A stretch of 64,000 bases of DNA, taken from positions 1,302,001 through 1,366,000 of the forward strand of contig CAXXKC010000003.1 in the NCBI GenBank assembly GCA_963674835.2. The letters are read 5' to 3'. Both the position numbers and the translations under genes were made by a program. This document shows positions 8,369 through 24,419 of this stretch, in pieces. The notes beneath the pieces were generated by a model that had not been told where the DNA came from, did not search any database, and saw only the letters and a program-made list of their open reading frames with translations. Position 1 is the stretch's first letter. Each line of letters starts with the position of its first letter. The DNA comes from G963674835 sp963674835. GTDB lineage: Bacteria > Planctomycetota > Planctomycetia > Pirellulales > Thermoguttaceae.

Positions 8369-8863
8369 GTGTCGACGACGAATGTGGAGAGTGTCGTGCG
8401 GGACGACCGCTGCGCCGAAGGGAGCGGAGCGATCCAGTTGGTCAGCTTCCGACTGGCGGACGAGGAGTTCGGCGTTGAGATCACGAAGATTCAGGAAATC
8501 CTCCTGATGGGTCCGATCACGCGTTTGCCACAGACGCCGGACTACGTGAAGGGACTGATCAACTTGCGGAGCAGCGTGGTTCCGGTGGTGGATTTGCGGG
8601 TTCGGTTCGGTATGCCGGAGGGCGCGGCCACCGATGAAACGCGAATCGTCGTGGTCAACGTGCGAGGCAAGACCGTCGGGTACATCGTTGACGCGGTCAG
8701 CGAAGTGCTCCGCATCGGCAAGGACCAGATCGCGCCGCCGCCGACCGTCGCCGGGCTGAGGCAGGAGTATCTGACCGGGCTGGCAAAGCTGGACGGCCGG
8801 TTGCTGATTCTGTTGGATATCGACAAGGTGCTGGGCGAAGAGGAAGCGGTGGCTACGCCGTAG
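8369..8863 (+). CDS. cheW: CheW-type chemotaxis adaptor
   Basis: CheW couples chemoreceptors to the kinase CheA in membrane arrays. The 164-aa protein has a short variable N-terminus and then the full CheW SH3-like fold: IQLVSFRLADEEFGVEITKIQEI, LPQTPDYVKGLINLRSSVVPVVDLRVRFG, RIVVVNVRGKTVGYIVDAVSEVLRI and LLILLDIDKVL. The start is GTG at 8369 with a strong AGGAGGAG ribosome-binding site 7 bases before it. It is a single-domain CheW, not a CheV, because no receiver follows. A receiver-only gene is divergent next to it. Confidence 0.93.
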   Translation: MSTTNVESVVRDDRCAEGSGAIQLVSFRLADEEFGVEITKIQEILLMGPITRLPQTPDYVKGLINLRSSVVPVVDLRVRFGMPEGAATDETRIVVVNVRGKTVGYIVDAVSEVLRIGKDQIAPPPTVAGLRQEYLTGLAKLDGRLLILLDIDKVLGEEEAVATP

Positions 8864-9007
8864 CGCCGGCCGGTCTTGTCGTCTGTCGGGCGATGTCGAT
8901 GGTAGAGCCGTCGACTAGTGCGAGTCGCCCTCGACTGTAGCGTTCGCGGCGGCGTGTTTCTACGGTTTCGAAGGCGAAATACACGCTACGGTTATGCCGA
9001 ACGCGCT

Positions 9008-9868
9008 CTAGTCGTTCTTCACATCGAAGGCGAACGTGGCGACGTACATGGTGCGCTCGTAGGTATCGCCCTTGTGGAGATGGCTGAACCTGGAGCCGAA
9101 ATCGAGGTCGCCCTTGTAGGTGCCCGGGGTCTCGTCGAGATATCGCATGAGGAAGACGTGTTGTGCGGCCGCAATGAGCGGGAGGCGGACTTCGCCGGTT
9201 CGCGGGTCGGCGTGCGCTTCGATCGCCCATTGACGCTCGTCGACTCTGGAGTCGTCGGCGGGCGGATTGGGTCCGGCGGTGCCAAGCGACACCAGGGCAT
9301 TTCTGCCGCCGAGAGGCTTTCCCCTGAAGAGGATTTTGGCGGCGACGGTGGAGCCGGGTCGCAGGTCTTTGGGGTTGGTGAGCAGGGTGATTTCCAGATC
9401 GGACCCGAGTGTGTTGGCGAGGCCGGCGTCGCTCTGCCCAACCTGGACGCGTGCCTGGGCCGTCATGACGATGCGGGTCTTGGCAGGAATGCCATGGACC
9501 TCTTGGTCGATGATGCCTGTCTGGAGCACGGCCCCGATGGCGTGGAAGCCGGGCGCGGTGAGCGTCGGTTTGCCCTGGTAGCAGTCGTCGTGCAAGGCCA
9601 ACGGGAGGCGGGTGACGCTGCCGTCGGGCGCTTTGATGTCGGCAGAGAGCTTGTCGGCCATGGCGGGTCCGCTCGTGCGTTCGCCGGAGTGGCCCCAGCA
9701 GATTTCGATTGCGTGGGCGCTGCCGGGTTGGGCGGTTGGGGTGGTCTCGATCCAGAGTTCGTGGGCGGCGGCGGGTGCGGTCAGGAGAACGGCGATCGCC
9801 AGGCTGCCCACGCTGGCACAGGTGACTTTGGCGAGGGTGGCTTTCAGGTAGGAACCAATGTGTCGCAT
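9008..9868 (-). CDS. Exported DUF4198-type protein
   Basis: An N-terminal signal peptide (VGSLAIAVLLTAPAAAHELW) is followed directly by HELWIE at the mature start. This is the usual opening of DUF4198/CbtA-neighbour type periplasmic proteins linked to metal (nickel or cobalt) uptake. Beta-strand-rich segments follow, with LLTNPKDLRPGSTVAAKILFRGKPL typical of the family's second beta-sandwich. ATG 9868 (MRHIGSYLK) is preferred; an in-frame ATG at 9880 is also possible. No transporter genes are adjacent, so the metal link is only family knowledge. It is convergent with cheW. Confidence 0.72.
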   Translation of the reverse strand: MRHIGSYLKATLAKVTCASVGSLAIAVLLTAPAAAHELWIETTPTAQPGSAHAIEICWGHSGERTSGPAMADKLSADIKAPDGSVTRLPLALHDDCYQGKPTLTAPGFHAIGAVLQTGIIDQEVHGIPAKTRIVMTAQARVQVGQSDAGLANTLGSDLEITLLTNPKDLRPGSTVAAKILFRGKPLGGRNALVSLGTAGPNPPADDSRVDERQWAIEAHADPRTGEVRLPLIAAAQHVFLMRYLDETPGTYKGDLDFGSRFSHLHKGDTYERTMYVATFAFDVKND

Positions 9869-10063
9869 GGGATCTCTCATTTTCTCAAGGTGGCCGGCAG
9901 ACGTAGATCTGTGGGCAAAAGACGCGTGCGCTTCGTTGGTGTTACTTATTACTGGATCGTAAGACTACATTTTTAGCACGGACGCGGGGTCAATGCAAGA
10001 GCCGGATACCAACGGGGCTTTGCCCAGCACCGACGGCAGCGAAGAGGAGCGCCGGGCGGTCGC

Positions 10064-13000
10064 TCAGGCTTGCTGGAGATGGCGGCGGATGACTTGCAGC
10101 AGTTCCGCCGGCGATTGCAGGTGCGAGGCGAGGGTGCCGGGGAGTGTCTCCAGGCGGAAGGAGCCGAGCGTGATGTCCTGCCAGGCAGAGAGTGACTCGG
10201 GGGGACATGACGGGTCGTCGGCAGCGGCCAGCACCGTGAGGGAGCATTCCAGGGGCTCGCGCGGCCGATCGGGGCACGTCTGGCCGATGGCGAGGAGGTG
10301 TTCGGGGGAGAGGCCGAACCGCTGGCGGATGACTTGCGCCAGCTGTAAGGCGAGGTGCGCGCCGCTGCGGTAGCCGAGCAAGGCGAAGGGGCGGTCGAGG
10401 AGATCGAGGACTTCGTCGGCCGCGGTTTGGGCCCAGTTTGATCCGTCGCGTGCGAGGGCCTGTTCATCGGCCGTTTCGGGCAGTGGGATGGGGCAGACTT
10501 CAATGTCGGGGCGGAGCGCGTCGGGCCATTGGCTGAACAGGGACGCGTCGGCCGGTTGTGCACAGACGAGCAACCGCAACTGGGCCGTGTCGGACACGGC
10601 GGGCGGCGTGGGAGGCGCGTCGACGGGGGCCGTATCGTGCTGGCCGATCTCGCGGACGATCGCGTCGGCAAGCGGGCGAATGGCGGCATGGTCCAAGAGA
10701 ACCTGCATGGGCAGGTTGATCCGTAGGGCCTCGTTCAGGCGGTAGAGCAGCTCGACGGACATGAGCGAATCCAAGCCGAGCTCGAAGAGATTGCGGTCCA
10801 AGCCGGGCCGGTCGCCAGGTGGGAGCTTGAGAACCTTGGAGACCTGCGCTTCGAGGAACTGGATCACGCGGTCGTGGCGGGCAGCGTCGGGAAGGCGAGC
10901 GAGTTCGTCGGCGAGCTGTCCGTCGGCATGAGCGGCGTCACGCTCGGAGGCGGACTGCCGTTGGAGAAGCTCTTCGGCCAAGGCGTCGAGGTCGACCTGC
11001 TGCACGTGGAGACCTTCGAGGCGAGCCAGCAGGTTTCCGGCGGGGTCCCAGAGGTCGACGTCGATGGCGTAGCGCGCGGCGCGAGGGGAAGCGTCGGGAT
11101 CGCGGAGGCGGGCGTGGCTCCAGACGGTGGCGCCCGGCGAGGCGAAGAGGTCCATGCGGTCGACGCCGATGGGTACGTAGGTGACCGGAGCGCCCGACTG
11201 CTGGTCGAGCCGGGGATCGATGAGGTTGGCGGTGACGTGCAAGCAGGCATCGAGGAGCGGCGGATAGAACAGGTAGTCGCCGGACTGGCTCTGAGCCTCG
11301 GGCGAGAGTTCCACCTGGCCGAGCGCCTCGCCCTGGCCGCGCCAAAGCCGCTTGAGGCCGCGAAAGAGCGGGCCGTATTGGAGACCACGGCTTTCGAACT
11401 GCTCGTAGAAGCCGGTCAGCGGAACCTCTTCGCTCAATCGGTGTCGCAAGGGTTCGAGATCGGCGTGCAGGGAGGGAGGGTCGTGCGGGGTTTCGGCGAG
11501 TCGGCCGCGGGCGTGGAAGGTCCAGACGGCGTTTGTCGGGTCGCCATCGGTGTGCCGGCTGTAGAGCTCGAAGCGATGGCCGGGAGCGTCGGGCCGGATC
11601 GCGGTTTGCACGGTGCGCGAGCGCTGCTGGCCGAACGGCAAAGCCTGGGAGAGCATGATGCCTTCGACCGTAAGGCGGGGGCCTTCTTGGTCGGGAGGCG
11701 CCGTTTGGCGGGCGGCGGCGAGGGCCATCTCGAAGAAGCCGGCGGCCGGCATGATGGCCACACCGGCGAGGCGGTGCTCTTTGAGTATTGCCGGATGGCG
11801 GCCGCTCAGCCGGCTTTCAAACTGCAACAGGTCGGCCGCGGCGGCCAGGAGGATCCGCCGGCCTAGCAGTGGATGCACGAGGGCGGTTGGCGGTTCGAGG
11901 CTGTCGGGAGTCGGTGATTGGGGGCCGTCGACCCAGAAGCGGCGACGCTGGAAGGGATAGGTCGGCAGGGCGACCTTTCGTCCGGCAAACGGAGCGGCGA
12001 CACTGGGCCAGTCGATTGGCGTGCCTGAGACGTAGAGTTCGGCGAGGTTCTCGAGCAACGTCTGCTCTTCGGGCTGGTCTTCGGAGAGTCCGGCGAGCCA
12101 CTTGGCGGGCGTGCCTACGGCATCGGTCCAGTGCGAGCAGACGTTGGAAAGGAACGGGGTACGTGGGCCGATCTCGAGGATGGTGTCGACCCTCTCGGAA
12201 ATCAGTTGGGCGGTGCAGCGGGCCAGGTCGGCAGTGCAATCGGGCGCGGCCCAGTGTTCGGCACCGTACGGAGCGTCGCCGGATGGATCTTCGGCGGACG
12301 CGAGGATGAGCCTGCGATGCGGTCGAGCGTAGGTTGTGTCACGTGCCACGCGCTGGATGTGCGAAGGGTCGTGGTTTGCGGGGTCGCGGGCGATGGCCAG
12401 GCGGAGCGCATCGTCGAGGGAGAAGACTCCGGCCAAGCAGGCGGCCACGCATTGGCCAACGCCCTGCCCTGCCAGGACGGAGGGCCGAACGCCCCAGGAT
12501 TGCCAGAGCTCGGCGGTGGCGTACGCGATCGCGAACTGGGCCGGCGCGCGGAGTTTGGACGGATCGGCGTGCGGCGAATCGCCGTCGAGGAGATCGGCCG
12601 CGGTGCAGTCGAGATGGCTTTTCAAGCTGTCGACGCAACGGTCGATCGCGGCGCGAAAGACGGGCTCGGTGTCGTAGAGCGAGCGACCTGTGCGAGGATG
12701 GGTCGAGCCGTCGCCGAATAGGAAGGCAACGCGGCTGGGCTCGCTGTCGGCCTGGCCGAGGTGGATGTCGTCGGGCGACTGGCCATCGGCAAATTGTGCC
12801 AGAAGGTCGTGGGCTTGTTGGGGTGTTTGGGCCACGAGAGCCAGCCGGTGCTCGAAATGTGCCCGGCCTACGGCGGCGGTGAAGCAGACGTCGTCGAGGC
12901 TCGGCTGCGGATCTTCGGCCAAGCGGCGGGCGTAGGCGGCGGCCATCTGGCGCAGAGCGTCGGGATGGCGGGCCGAGAGGGGCAACAGGTGGTGGCGTCG

Positions 13001-14422
13001 CGGAGGTTTGCTGGGCGGTTGGGAGGCCGGGTGCGCGGCGGGCGCTTCGGCGAGCACGACGTGGGCATTGATGCCACTGAAGCCGAAGGAACTGACGCCG
13101 GCGACACGGAGGCGCGGGCCGGGCGGCCAAGGTTGGCGGCGCGTGGGAACCTGGAGGGGAAGCTGTTGCCAGGGGATGCGCGGGCTAGGCGTTTGGAAGT
13201 GGAGATGCGGCGGGATCTGGTCGTGCTGGAGGGACAATACGACCTTGATGACCCCGGCGATCCCTGCGGCGGCTTCGAGATGTCCGACGTTGGTTTTGAC
13301 CGAGGCGATCCATAGCGGATCTTTGCGGGCGGCGAAGACGGCCCCCAAGGCACCGACTTCGATGGGGTCGCCGAGGGCCGTTCCCGTGCCGTGGGCTTCG
13401 ACATAGTCGACCTCGTCGGGACGGAGGCGGGCGACGGCCAGGGCGCGGTGAATGACGTCCTGCTGGGCCGGCCCGTTGGGCACGGTGAGCCCGCCACTGG
13501 CGCCGACATGGTTGACGGCCGAACCGCGAATGACGGCGAGAATGCGGTCGTTGGCGGCCACGGCATCGGAGAGGCGTTTGAGAAGGATGAGGCCGACGCC
13601 CTCGCCGCGGACGTAGCCGTTGGCCGCGGCGTCGAACGTCTTGCAGCGGCCGTCGAGGCAGAGCATGTGGGCCTTGGAGAAGGTGATGCTGAGGTCGGGA
13701 GCCAACATGACGTTGACGCCGCCGGCCAGGGCCATGTCGCACTCGCGGTTGCGAAGGCTTTGGCACGCGAGGTGGATGGCGACCAGGGAGGACGAGCAGG
13801 CCGTGTCGACCGCCACACAGGGACCGCGGAGCCCGAAGACGTAAGAGACGCGTCCGGCGGCCGAATTGGGCGAGGTGCCGGTGCCGGTGTAGGCGTCGAT
13901 CCGGCCACGGCCGTTGCCGGTGAGCAGGCAGTAGTAGTCGCCGTTGGCCAGGCCGACGAAGACGCCGGTGGCACTGCCGGAGAGGCCGTCGCCGGCGGCG
14001 GCGCCGTCTTCGAGCGCTTCGTGGGCGACTTCGAGCAGCAGTCGCTGTTGCGGATCGAGGCTTTCGGCTTCGCGGGGCGCGATGCCGAACAGGGCAGCGT
14101 CGAAACGGTCGACGTTGTCGAGGAAGCCGCCGAACCGGGAAGCGACCTTGCCGGGGGCGTCGGGATTGGGATCGAACAGCTCGTCGACATCCCAGCGGTT
14201 GGGCGGAACCTCGACGATGGCATCGCGGCCTTCGGCCAGCAGATTCCAGTAGTCCGAAGGGTTGTTCACGCCGCCGGGAAAGCGGCACGACATGCCGACG
14301 ACGGCGATGCCCTCGTGGCGAGCGCCTTCGAACGCTTCGAGCCGCGCCTGGGCTTTCTCCAGGGCGAGGTAGGCCCGTTTGAGCGGCGACAACTCTTCGT
14401 GATGCTTTCCGGGCTGCGACAT
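10064..14422 (-). CDS. Type I PKS module 4: KS-degenerate AT-DH-ACP-TE-like
   Basis: This 1452-aa protein is last in the operon. KS occupies about residues 38-455 with Cys209 in DTACSSS, plus EAHGTGT and NVGH, so it looks active. The AT region (about 555-790) is degenerate: the family GHSxG is GQGVG at about 654 (Ser to Gly), the N-terminal FSGQGAQ is FGDGSTH, and the mid part with HAFH is missing. DH (about 840-1110) keeps HRLAGVAIMP with His883 and LLDACLH. There is no KR or ER. The ACP has GLDSLMS with Ser1219. A C-terminal thioesterase-like fold (about 1265-1450) reads FALLGYRSGAHLAL, so Arg replaces the nucleophile Ser of GxSxG. The N-terminal docking-like helix SPLKRAYLALEKAQARLE is present, and the C-terminal docking helix of the other three proteins is absent, fitting the end of the line. 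It lies 29 bp after the third PKS gene. Confidence 0.93.
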   Translation of the reverse strand: MSQPGKHHEELSPLKRAYLALEKAQARLEAFEGARHEGIAVVGMSCRFPGGVNNPSDYWNLLAEGRDAIVEVPPNRWDVDELFDPNPDAPGKVASRFGGFLDNVDRFDAALFGIAPREAESLDPQQRLLLEVAHEALEDGAAAGDGLSGSATGVFVGLANGDYYCLLTGNGRGRIDAYTGTGTSPNSAAGRVSYVFGLRGPCVAVDTACSSSLVAIHLACQSLRNRECDMALAGGVNVMLAPDLSITFSKAHMLCLDGRCKTFDAAANGYVRGEGVGLILLKRLSDAVAANDRILAVIRGSAVNHVGASGGLTVPNGPAQQDVIHRALAVARLRPDEVDYVEAHGTGTALGDPIEVGALGAVFAARKDPLWIASVKTNVGHLEAAAGIAGVIKVVLSLQHDQIPPHLHFQTPSPRIPWQQLPLQVPTRRQPWPPGPRLRVAGVSSFGFSGINAHVVLAEAPAAHPASQPPSKPPRRHHLLPLSARHPDALRQMAAAYARRLAEDPQPSLDDVCFTAAVGRAHFEHRLALVAQTPQQAHDLLAQFADGQSPDDIHLGQADSEPSRVAFLFGDGSTHPRTGRSLYDTEPVFRAAIDRCVDSLKSHLDCTAADLLDGDSPHADPSKLRAPAQFAIAYATAELWQSWGVRPSVLAGQGVGQCVAACLAGVFSLDDALRLAIARDPANHDPSHIQRVARDTTYARPHRRLILASAEDPSGDAPYGAEHWAAPDCTADLARCTAQLISERVDTILEIGPRTPFLSNVCSHWTDAVGTPAKWLAGLSEDQPEEQTLLENLAELYVSGTPIDWPSVAAPFAGRKVALPTYPFQRRRFWVDGPQSPTPDSLEPPTALVHPLLGRRILLAAAADLLQFESRLSGRHPAILKEHRLAGVAIMPAAGFFEMALAAARQTAPPDQEGPRLTVEGIMLSQALPFGQQRSRTVQTAIRPDAPGHRFELYSRHTDGDPTNAVWTFHARGRLAETPHDPPSLHADLEPLRHRLSEEVPLTGFYEQFESRGLQYGPLFRGLKRLWRGQGEALGQVELSPEAQSQSGDYLFYPPLLDACLHVTANLIDPRLDQQSGAPVTYVPIGVDRMDLFASPGATVWSHARLRDPDASPRAARYAIDVDLWDPAGNLLARLEGLHVQQVDLDALAEELLQRQSASERDAAHADGQLADELARLPDAARHDRVIQFLEAQVSKVLKLPPGDRPGLDRNLFELGLDSLMSVELLYRLNEALRINLPMQVLLDHAAIRPLADAIVREIGQHDTAPVDAPPTPPAVSDTAQLRLLVCAQPADASLFSQWPDALRPDIEVCPIPLPETADEQALARDGSNWAQTAADEVLDLLDRPFALLGYRSGAHLALQLAQVIRQRFGLSPEHLLAIGQTCPDRPREPLECSLTVLAAADDPSCPPESLSAWQDITLGSFRLETLPGTLASHLQSPAELLQVIRRHLQQA

Positions 14423-14451
14423 CGTCTGGCCTGGGACTCCATGATAGGCTT

Positions 14452-21108
<6,657 letters not shown>

Positions 21109-21146
21109 GGTGTAGTACGGCTACGATGGGCGGCGATCGATTCGGA

Positions 21147-24100
21147 CTATGGGTGGCTTCTACCAGGGTCTGAGGAGTCTTCCAACACGTGTTTGTACTT
21201 TTCGCTAAGGAGGGCCTGCACTTGTTCGTCGGACATGGCGGCGAGGCGCTGGGCATCGTCGGAGGGTGCGACGGAGTCGGCGGCTTCGTCTTCGGTGGGG
21301 AACTGCCGCATGATGTATGCGGCGAGGGCCTGCACGTTGGGGTAGTCGAAGGCAAGGCTCAAGGGGAGCGGGCAACCGAGGTTCTTTTGGAGCCGCACCT
21401 GAAGTTCCAATGAGGTGAGCGAGTCCATACCGACGTCGAAGAGGTTCTGCTTGGGGCCGACGCGATCGGCCGACTCCCATCCCAAGACGGTGGCCACCTC
21501 GGCACGCAGCAGGCTGACGAGCAGTCGCTGCCGACTGGCAGGTGGCGAGTCGACGAGACGTCGACGCCAGGGCGCACGCGGAGGGATTTCGGACTCGGGC
21601 TCGCAGTGCGCGGTGAGAAACGACGCTTCGACACCGCGGAAGCGGAGGCCTTCGAGGCGGGCGATGGGCTGCTGGTCGGCATCGAAGATGTCGACGTCGA
21701 GAGTGAAGTCGACCGAGGGGCCTGTCGAACTGGATGCGTGCAGCGAGGCGTGGGTCCATAGCTGCGGGCTGGGTCGCCCAAACACGTCGGCCCGGCGGAC
21801 GGCGACGGGGACGAGCGTGGTGGGGACGTCGGTTTCGGACATGGCGGCGATGACGTGGAGGCACGCATCGAGCAGCGCGGGATGGAAACGATAGGCGTCG
21901 ACATCGAGGGGCGGATCGTCCGGTGCGGCGACCAGGCCCAGGGCGTCGGCCGTGTTGCGCCATGCCTGCTGCAAGCATCGAAACGCGGGCCCGTAGTGGA
22001 GCCCTTGAGCGGCGATGCGATCGTAGATGTGCTGAGCGGGGACTTGCTGGTCGCAGCGCTGGCGGAGTCCTTCGAGCGATGTCGGTGGATGGGGAGCACT
22101 GGCCGCGATCAGCTTGCCTGAGGCGTGACGGGTCCACTGGGGGAGCGTCTGGTCGGGGGCGTCTGCGGCGCGGCTGAAGATCTCGAAGCGATGGCCGTCG
22201 CCGTCGGGGGTGAGCACGGTCTGGACGACGCGGTGTTGGCCGGGCGGGAGCGTAATAGCACGCTCGAAGGTGACGTCTGCCAGGGCGGCGGCCGTGTTTG
22301 GGGCTAGCTCGTGCGCGGCGGACAGCGCGATTTCCAGTAGCGCGGTTGCCGGCACGACGGCGGATTCGCCCAGGCAGTGATCGGCCAGGTAGGCGGGGTC
22401 GGAGGCGCTCATGGATCGCTCGAAGAGGACGGACTTCGCGGCCACGGCTACGGAGATGCGGCGGCCGAGAAGAGGATGGCCGGGACGGGCGGTTCGTAAA
22501 GCGGGGGTCGCCGTGGCGGTTGCTGTTACTGTGGACGGTGGGTTCTGGGGCCAGTAGCGCTGGCGTTGGAAGGGATAGGTGGGCAGAGCGACTTTTTGGG
22601 CGGCGGTGTCTTTGAAGAGGGCGGCCCAATCGACGCCGAGGCCGCGCACGTAGCGGTCGGCCGCCTGGGCGAGCAGGGCTTGCCAGCGGTTGGGGTCGAT
22701 CTGTGCGTCTTGCGGCCACTCGGTGGGATTGCCTTGAGACTTTGCCTGGCCAACCCACATGCCATCGGCGGGCGCCGATGCAAGGGGTGAGCGGAGGAGG
22801 TGGGCGACGCGGTCTGGGGTTTCGGCGAGCACGGCCAGGCGGTGTGGTAAGTGGGAGCGTCCGAGGGCGGCGGTGTGGCATACGTCGGCCAGCTCGAGCG
22901 GCGGTTGTTGGCTGAGCCGGGCCGCGTAGCGGTGGGCCACTTGCTGGAGGGCTTCGGGAGTTTTGGCCGAAAGGACGAGGAGGTGGCAAGGCCGTTGCGG
23001 TGCCGGGATCTGTGGGCGGAGCGGCGGTTCCTCGAGGATGACGTGGGCATTGGTGCCGCTGAAGCCGAATGAGCTGACGCCCGCCAGCCGCGAGTGCTGG
23101 CCGCGCGACCAGGGCGTGAGCTTCGTGGGGACCTGGACGGGGAGATCGTCCCAAGCGATGTGTGGATTGGGACGGTTGAAATGCAGGTGAGGCGGGATCG
23201 CCTCGTGTTGCAGGGCGAGGATGACCTTGATGAGACCGGCGACACCCGCGGCAGCTTCGAGATGGCCGATGTTGGTCTTGACGGAGCCAACCCAGAGCGG
23301 CTGTTGGCGTTGGCCAAACACGGAGGCCAGGGCGCCCATCTCGACGGGGTCGCCGAGGGACGTGCCTGTGCCGTGAGCTTCGATGTAGCCGATTTGCTCG
23401 GGCTGGACCTTTGCCGCTTGGAGCGCCTGGCGGAGGAGGTCTTCCTGGGCGGACTGGTTGGGGACGGTGAGGCCGGCGCTGCGGCCGTCGTGGTTGACCG
23501 CCGTGCCGCGGACGATGGCGCGGATGGGGTCGCCGGCTTCGAGCGCGTCGGAGAGCCGTTTGAGCACGAGCACGCCGCAGCCTTCGCCACGGCCGAAACC
23601 GTCGGCGGCGGCATCGAAGGTCTTGCAGCGGCCGTCGGGGGCCAGGGCGCGCAGCTTGCAGAGGCCGATTGTCCAGACCGGCGAGAGTTGGAGGTTGACG
23701 CCGCCAGCCAGGGCCATGTCGCAGTCGCTGCTGCGCAAGCTGGCACAGGCCTGATGCACGGCCACGAGGGAGGAGGAACAGGCGGTGTCGATCTGGATGG
23801 CCGGGCCTCGGAGTCCGAGCATGTAGGAGACGCGGCCGGCGGTGATGCAGCGGGCCGTGCCCAGGCTGGAATATCCCTCGATTGCAGCGGGATCGACCAG
23901 GTTGTTGAAGAGGTGGAGGTAATCGTCGGTGCAACTTCCGACGAACAGCCCGGTGCGGCTCCCGCGGACGTGGTCGGCCGGCAAGGCGGCGTCTTCGATC
24001 GCTTCCCAGCAGACTTCGAGGAGCATTCGCTGCTGGGGATCCATGGCCTGGGCTTCGCGCGGGGCGATGCCGAAGAACTCGGGGCTGAAGGTTTCGACCA

Positions 24101-24419
24101 GGGGCTGGTCGACGAGGGCGGCGTTGCGGCAGTAGACCTTGCCGGGCGCAGCGGGGTCGGGATCGTAGTAGGCCTGGACGTCCCAGCGCTGGGGCGGGAT
24201 TTCGGCCACGGCATCGACGCCGTCGGCGAGGAGTTTCCAGTATTGGCCGGGGCTGTTGGCACCGGCGGGGAACCGGCAGGCCAGGCCTACGACGGCGATC
24301 GGCTCGGAGGAGGCGCGGCGCAAGCGATCGAGCCGCTTCTGGAGCGATTCGAGCTCCATGAGGGCTTCCTGCATCAAGCGGCGGTATCGGCTGGAATCGC
24401 CGTTGTCAGGACTGGTCAT
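21147..24419 (-). CDS. Type I PKS module 2 without AT: KS-DH-ACP
   Basis: This is a 1090-aa protein. An N-terminal coiled coil (LMQEALMELESLQKRLDRL) leads to KS at about 38-460 with Cys214, EAHGTGT and NIGH. The KS-AT linker (LLVLSAKTPEALQQV) runs straight into the post-AT linker (VALPTYPFQRQRYW), so AT is absent. DH covers about 635-890 with His681 (HCLGESAVVP; the usual G at +4 is E) and LLDACLH. No KR or ER is present. The ACP Ser1000 is in GMDSLTS. The C-terminus MSDEQVQALLSEKYKHVLE resembles a docking helix. The start ATG 24419 overlaps the end of the preceding gene by 14 bases, indicating translational coupling; a longer frame upstream is only overlap with that gene in another frame. 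Confidence 0.95.
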   Translation of the reverse strand: MTSPDNGDSSRYRRLMQEALMELESLQKRLDRLRRASSEPIAVVGLACRFPAGANSPGQYWKLLADGVDAVAEIPPQRWDVQAYYDPDPAAPGKVYCRNAALVDQPLVETFSPEFFGIAPREAQAMDPQQRMLLEVCWEAIEDAALPADHVRGSRTGLFVGSCTDDYLHLFNNLVDPAAIEGYSSLGTARCITAGRVSYMLGLRGPAIQIDTACSSSLVAVHQACASLRSSDCDMALAGGVNLQLSPVWTIGLCKLRALAPDGRCKTFDAAADGFGRGEGCGVLVLKRLSDALEAGDPIRAIVRGTAVNHDGRSAGLTVPNQSAQEDLLRQALQAAKVQPEQIGYIEAHGTGTSLGDPVEMGALASVFGQRQQPLWVGSVKTNIGHLEAAAGVAGLIKVILALQHEAIPPHLHFNRPNPHIAWDDLPVQVPTKLTPWSRGQHSRLAGVSSFGFSGTNAHVILEEPPLRPQIPAPQRPCHLLVLSAKTPEALQQVAHRYAARLSQQPPLELADVCHTAALGRSHLPHRLAVLAETPDRVAHLLRSPLASAPADGMWVGQAKSQGNPTEWPQDAQIDPNRWQALLAQAADRYVRGLGVDWAALFKDTAAQKVALPTYPFQRQRYWPQNPPSTVTATATATPALRTARPGHPLLGRRISVAVAAKSVLFERSMSASDPAYLADHCLGESAVVPATALLEIALSAAHELAPNTAAALADVTFERAITLPPGQHRVVQTVLTPDGDGHRFEIFSRAADAPDQTLPQWTRHASGKLIAASAPHPPTSLEGLRQRCDQQVPAQHIYDRIAAQGLHYGPAFRCLQQAWRNTADALGLVAAPDDPPLDVDAYRFHPALLDACLHVIAAMSETDVPTTLVPVAVRRADVFGRPSPQLWTHASLHASSSTGPSVDFTLDVDIFDADQQPIARLEGLRFRGVEASFLTAHCEPESEIPPRAPWRRRLVDSPPASRQRLLVSLLRAEVATVLGWESADRVGPKQNLFDVGMDSLTSLELQVRLQKNLGCPLPLSLAFDYPNVQALAAYIMRQFPTEDEAADSVAPSDDAQRLAAMSDEQVQALLSEKYKHVLEDSSDPGRSHP

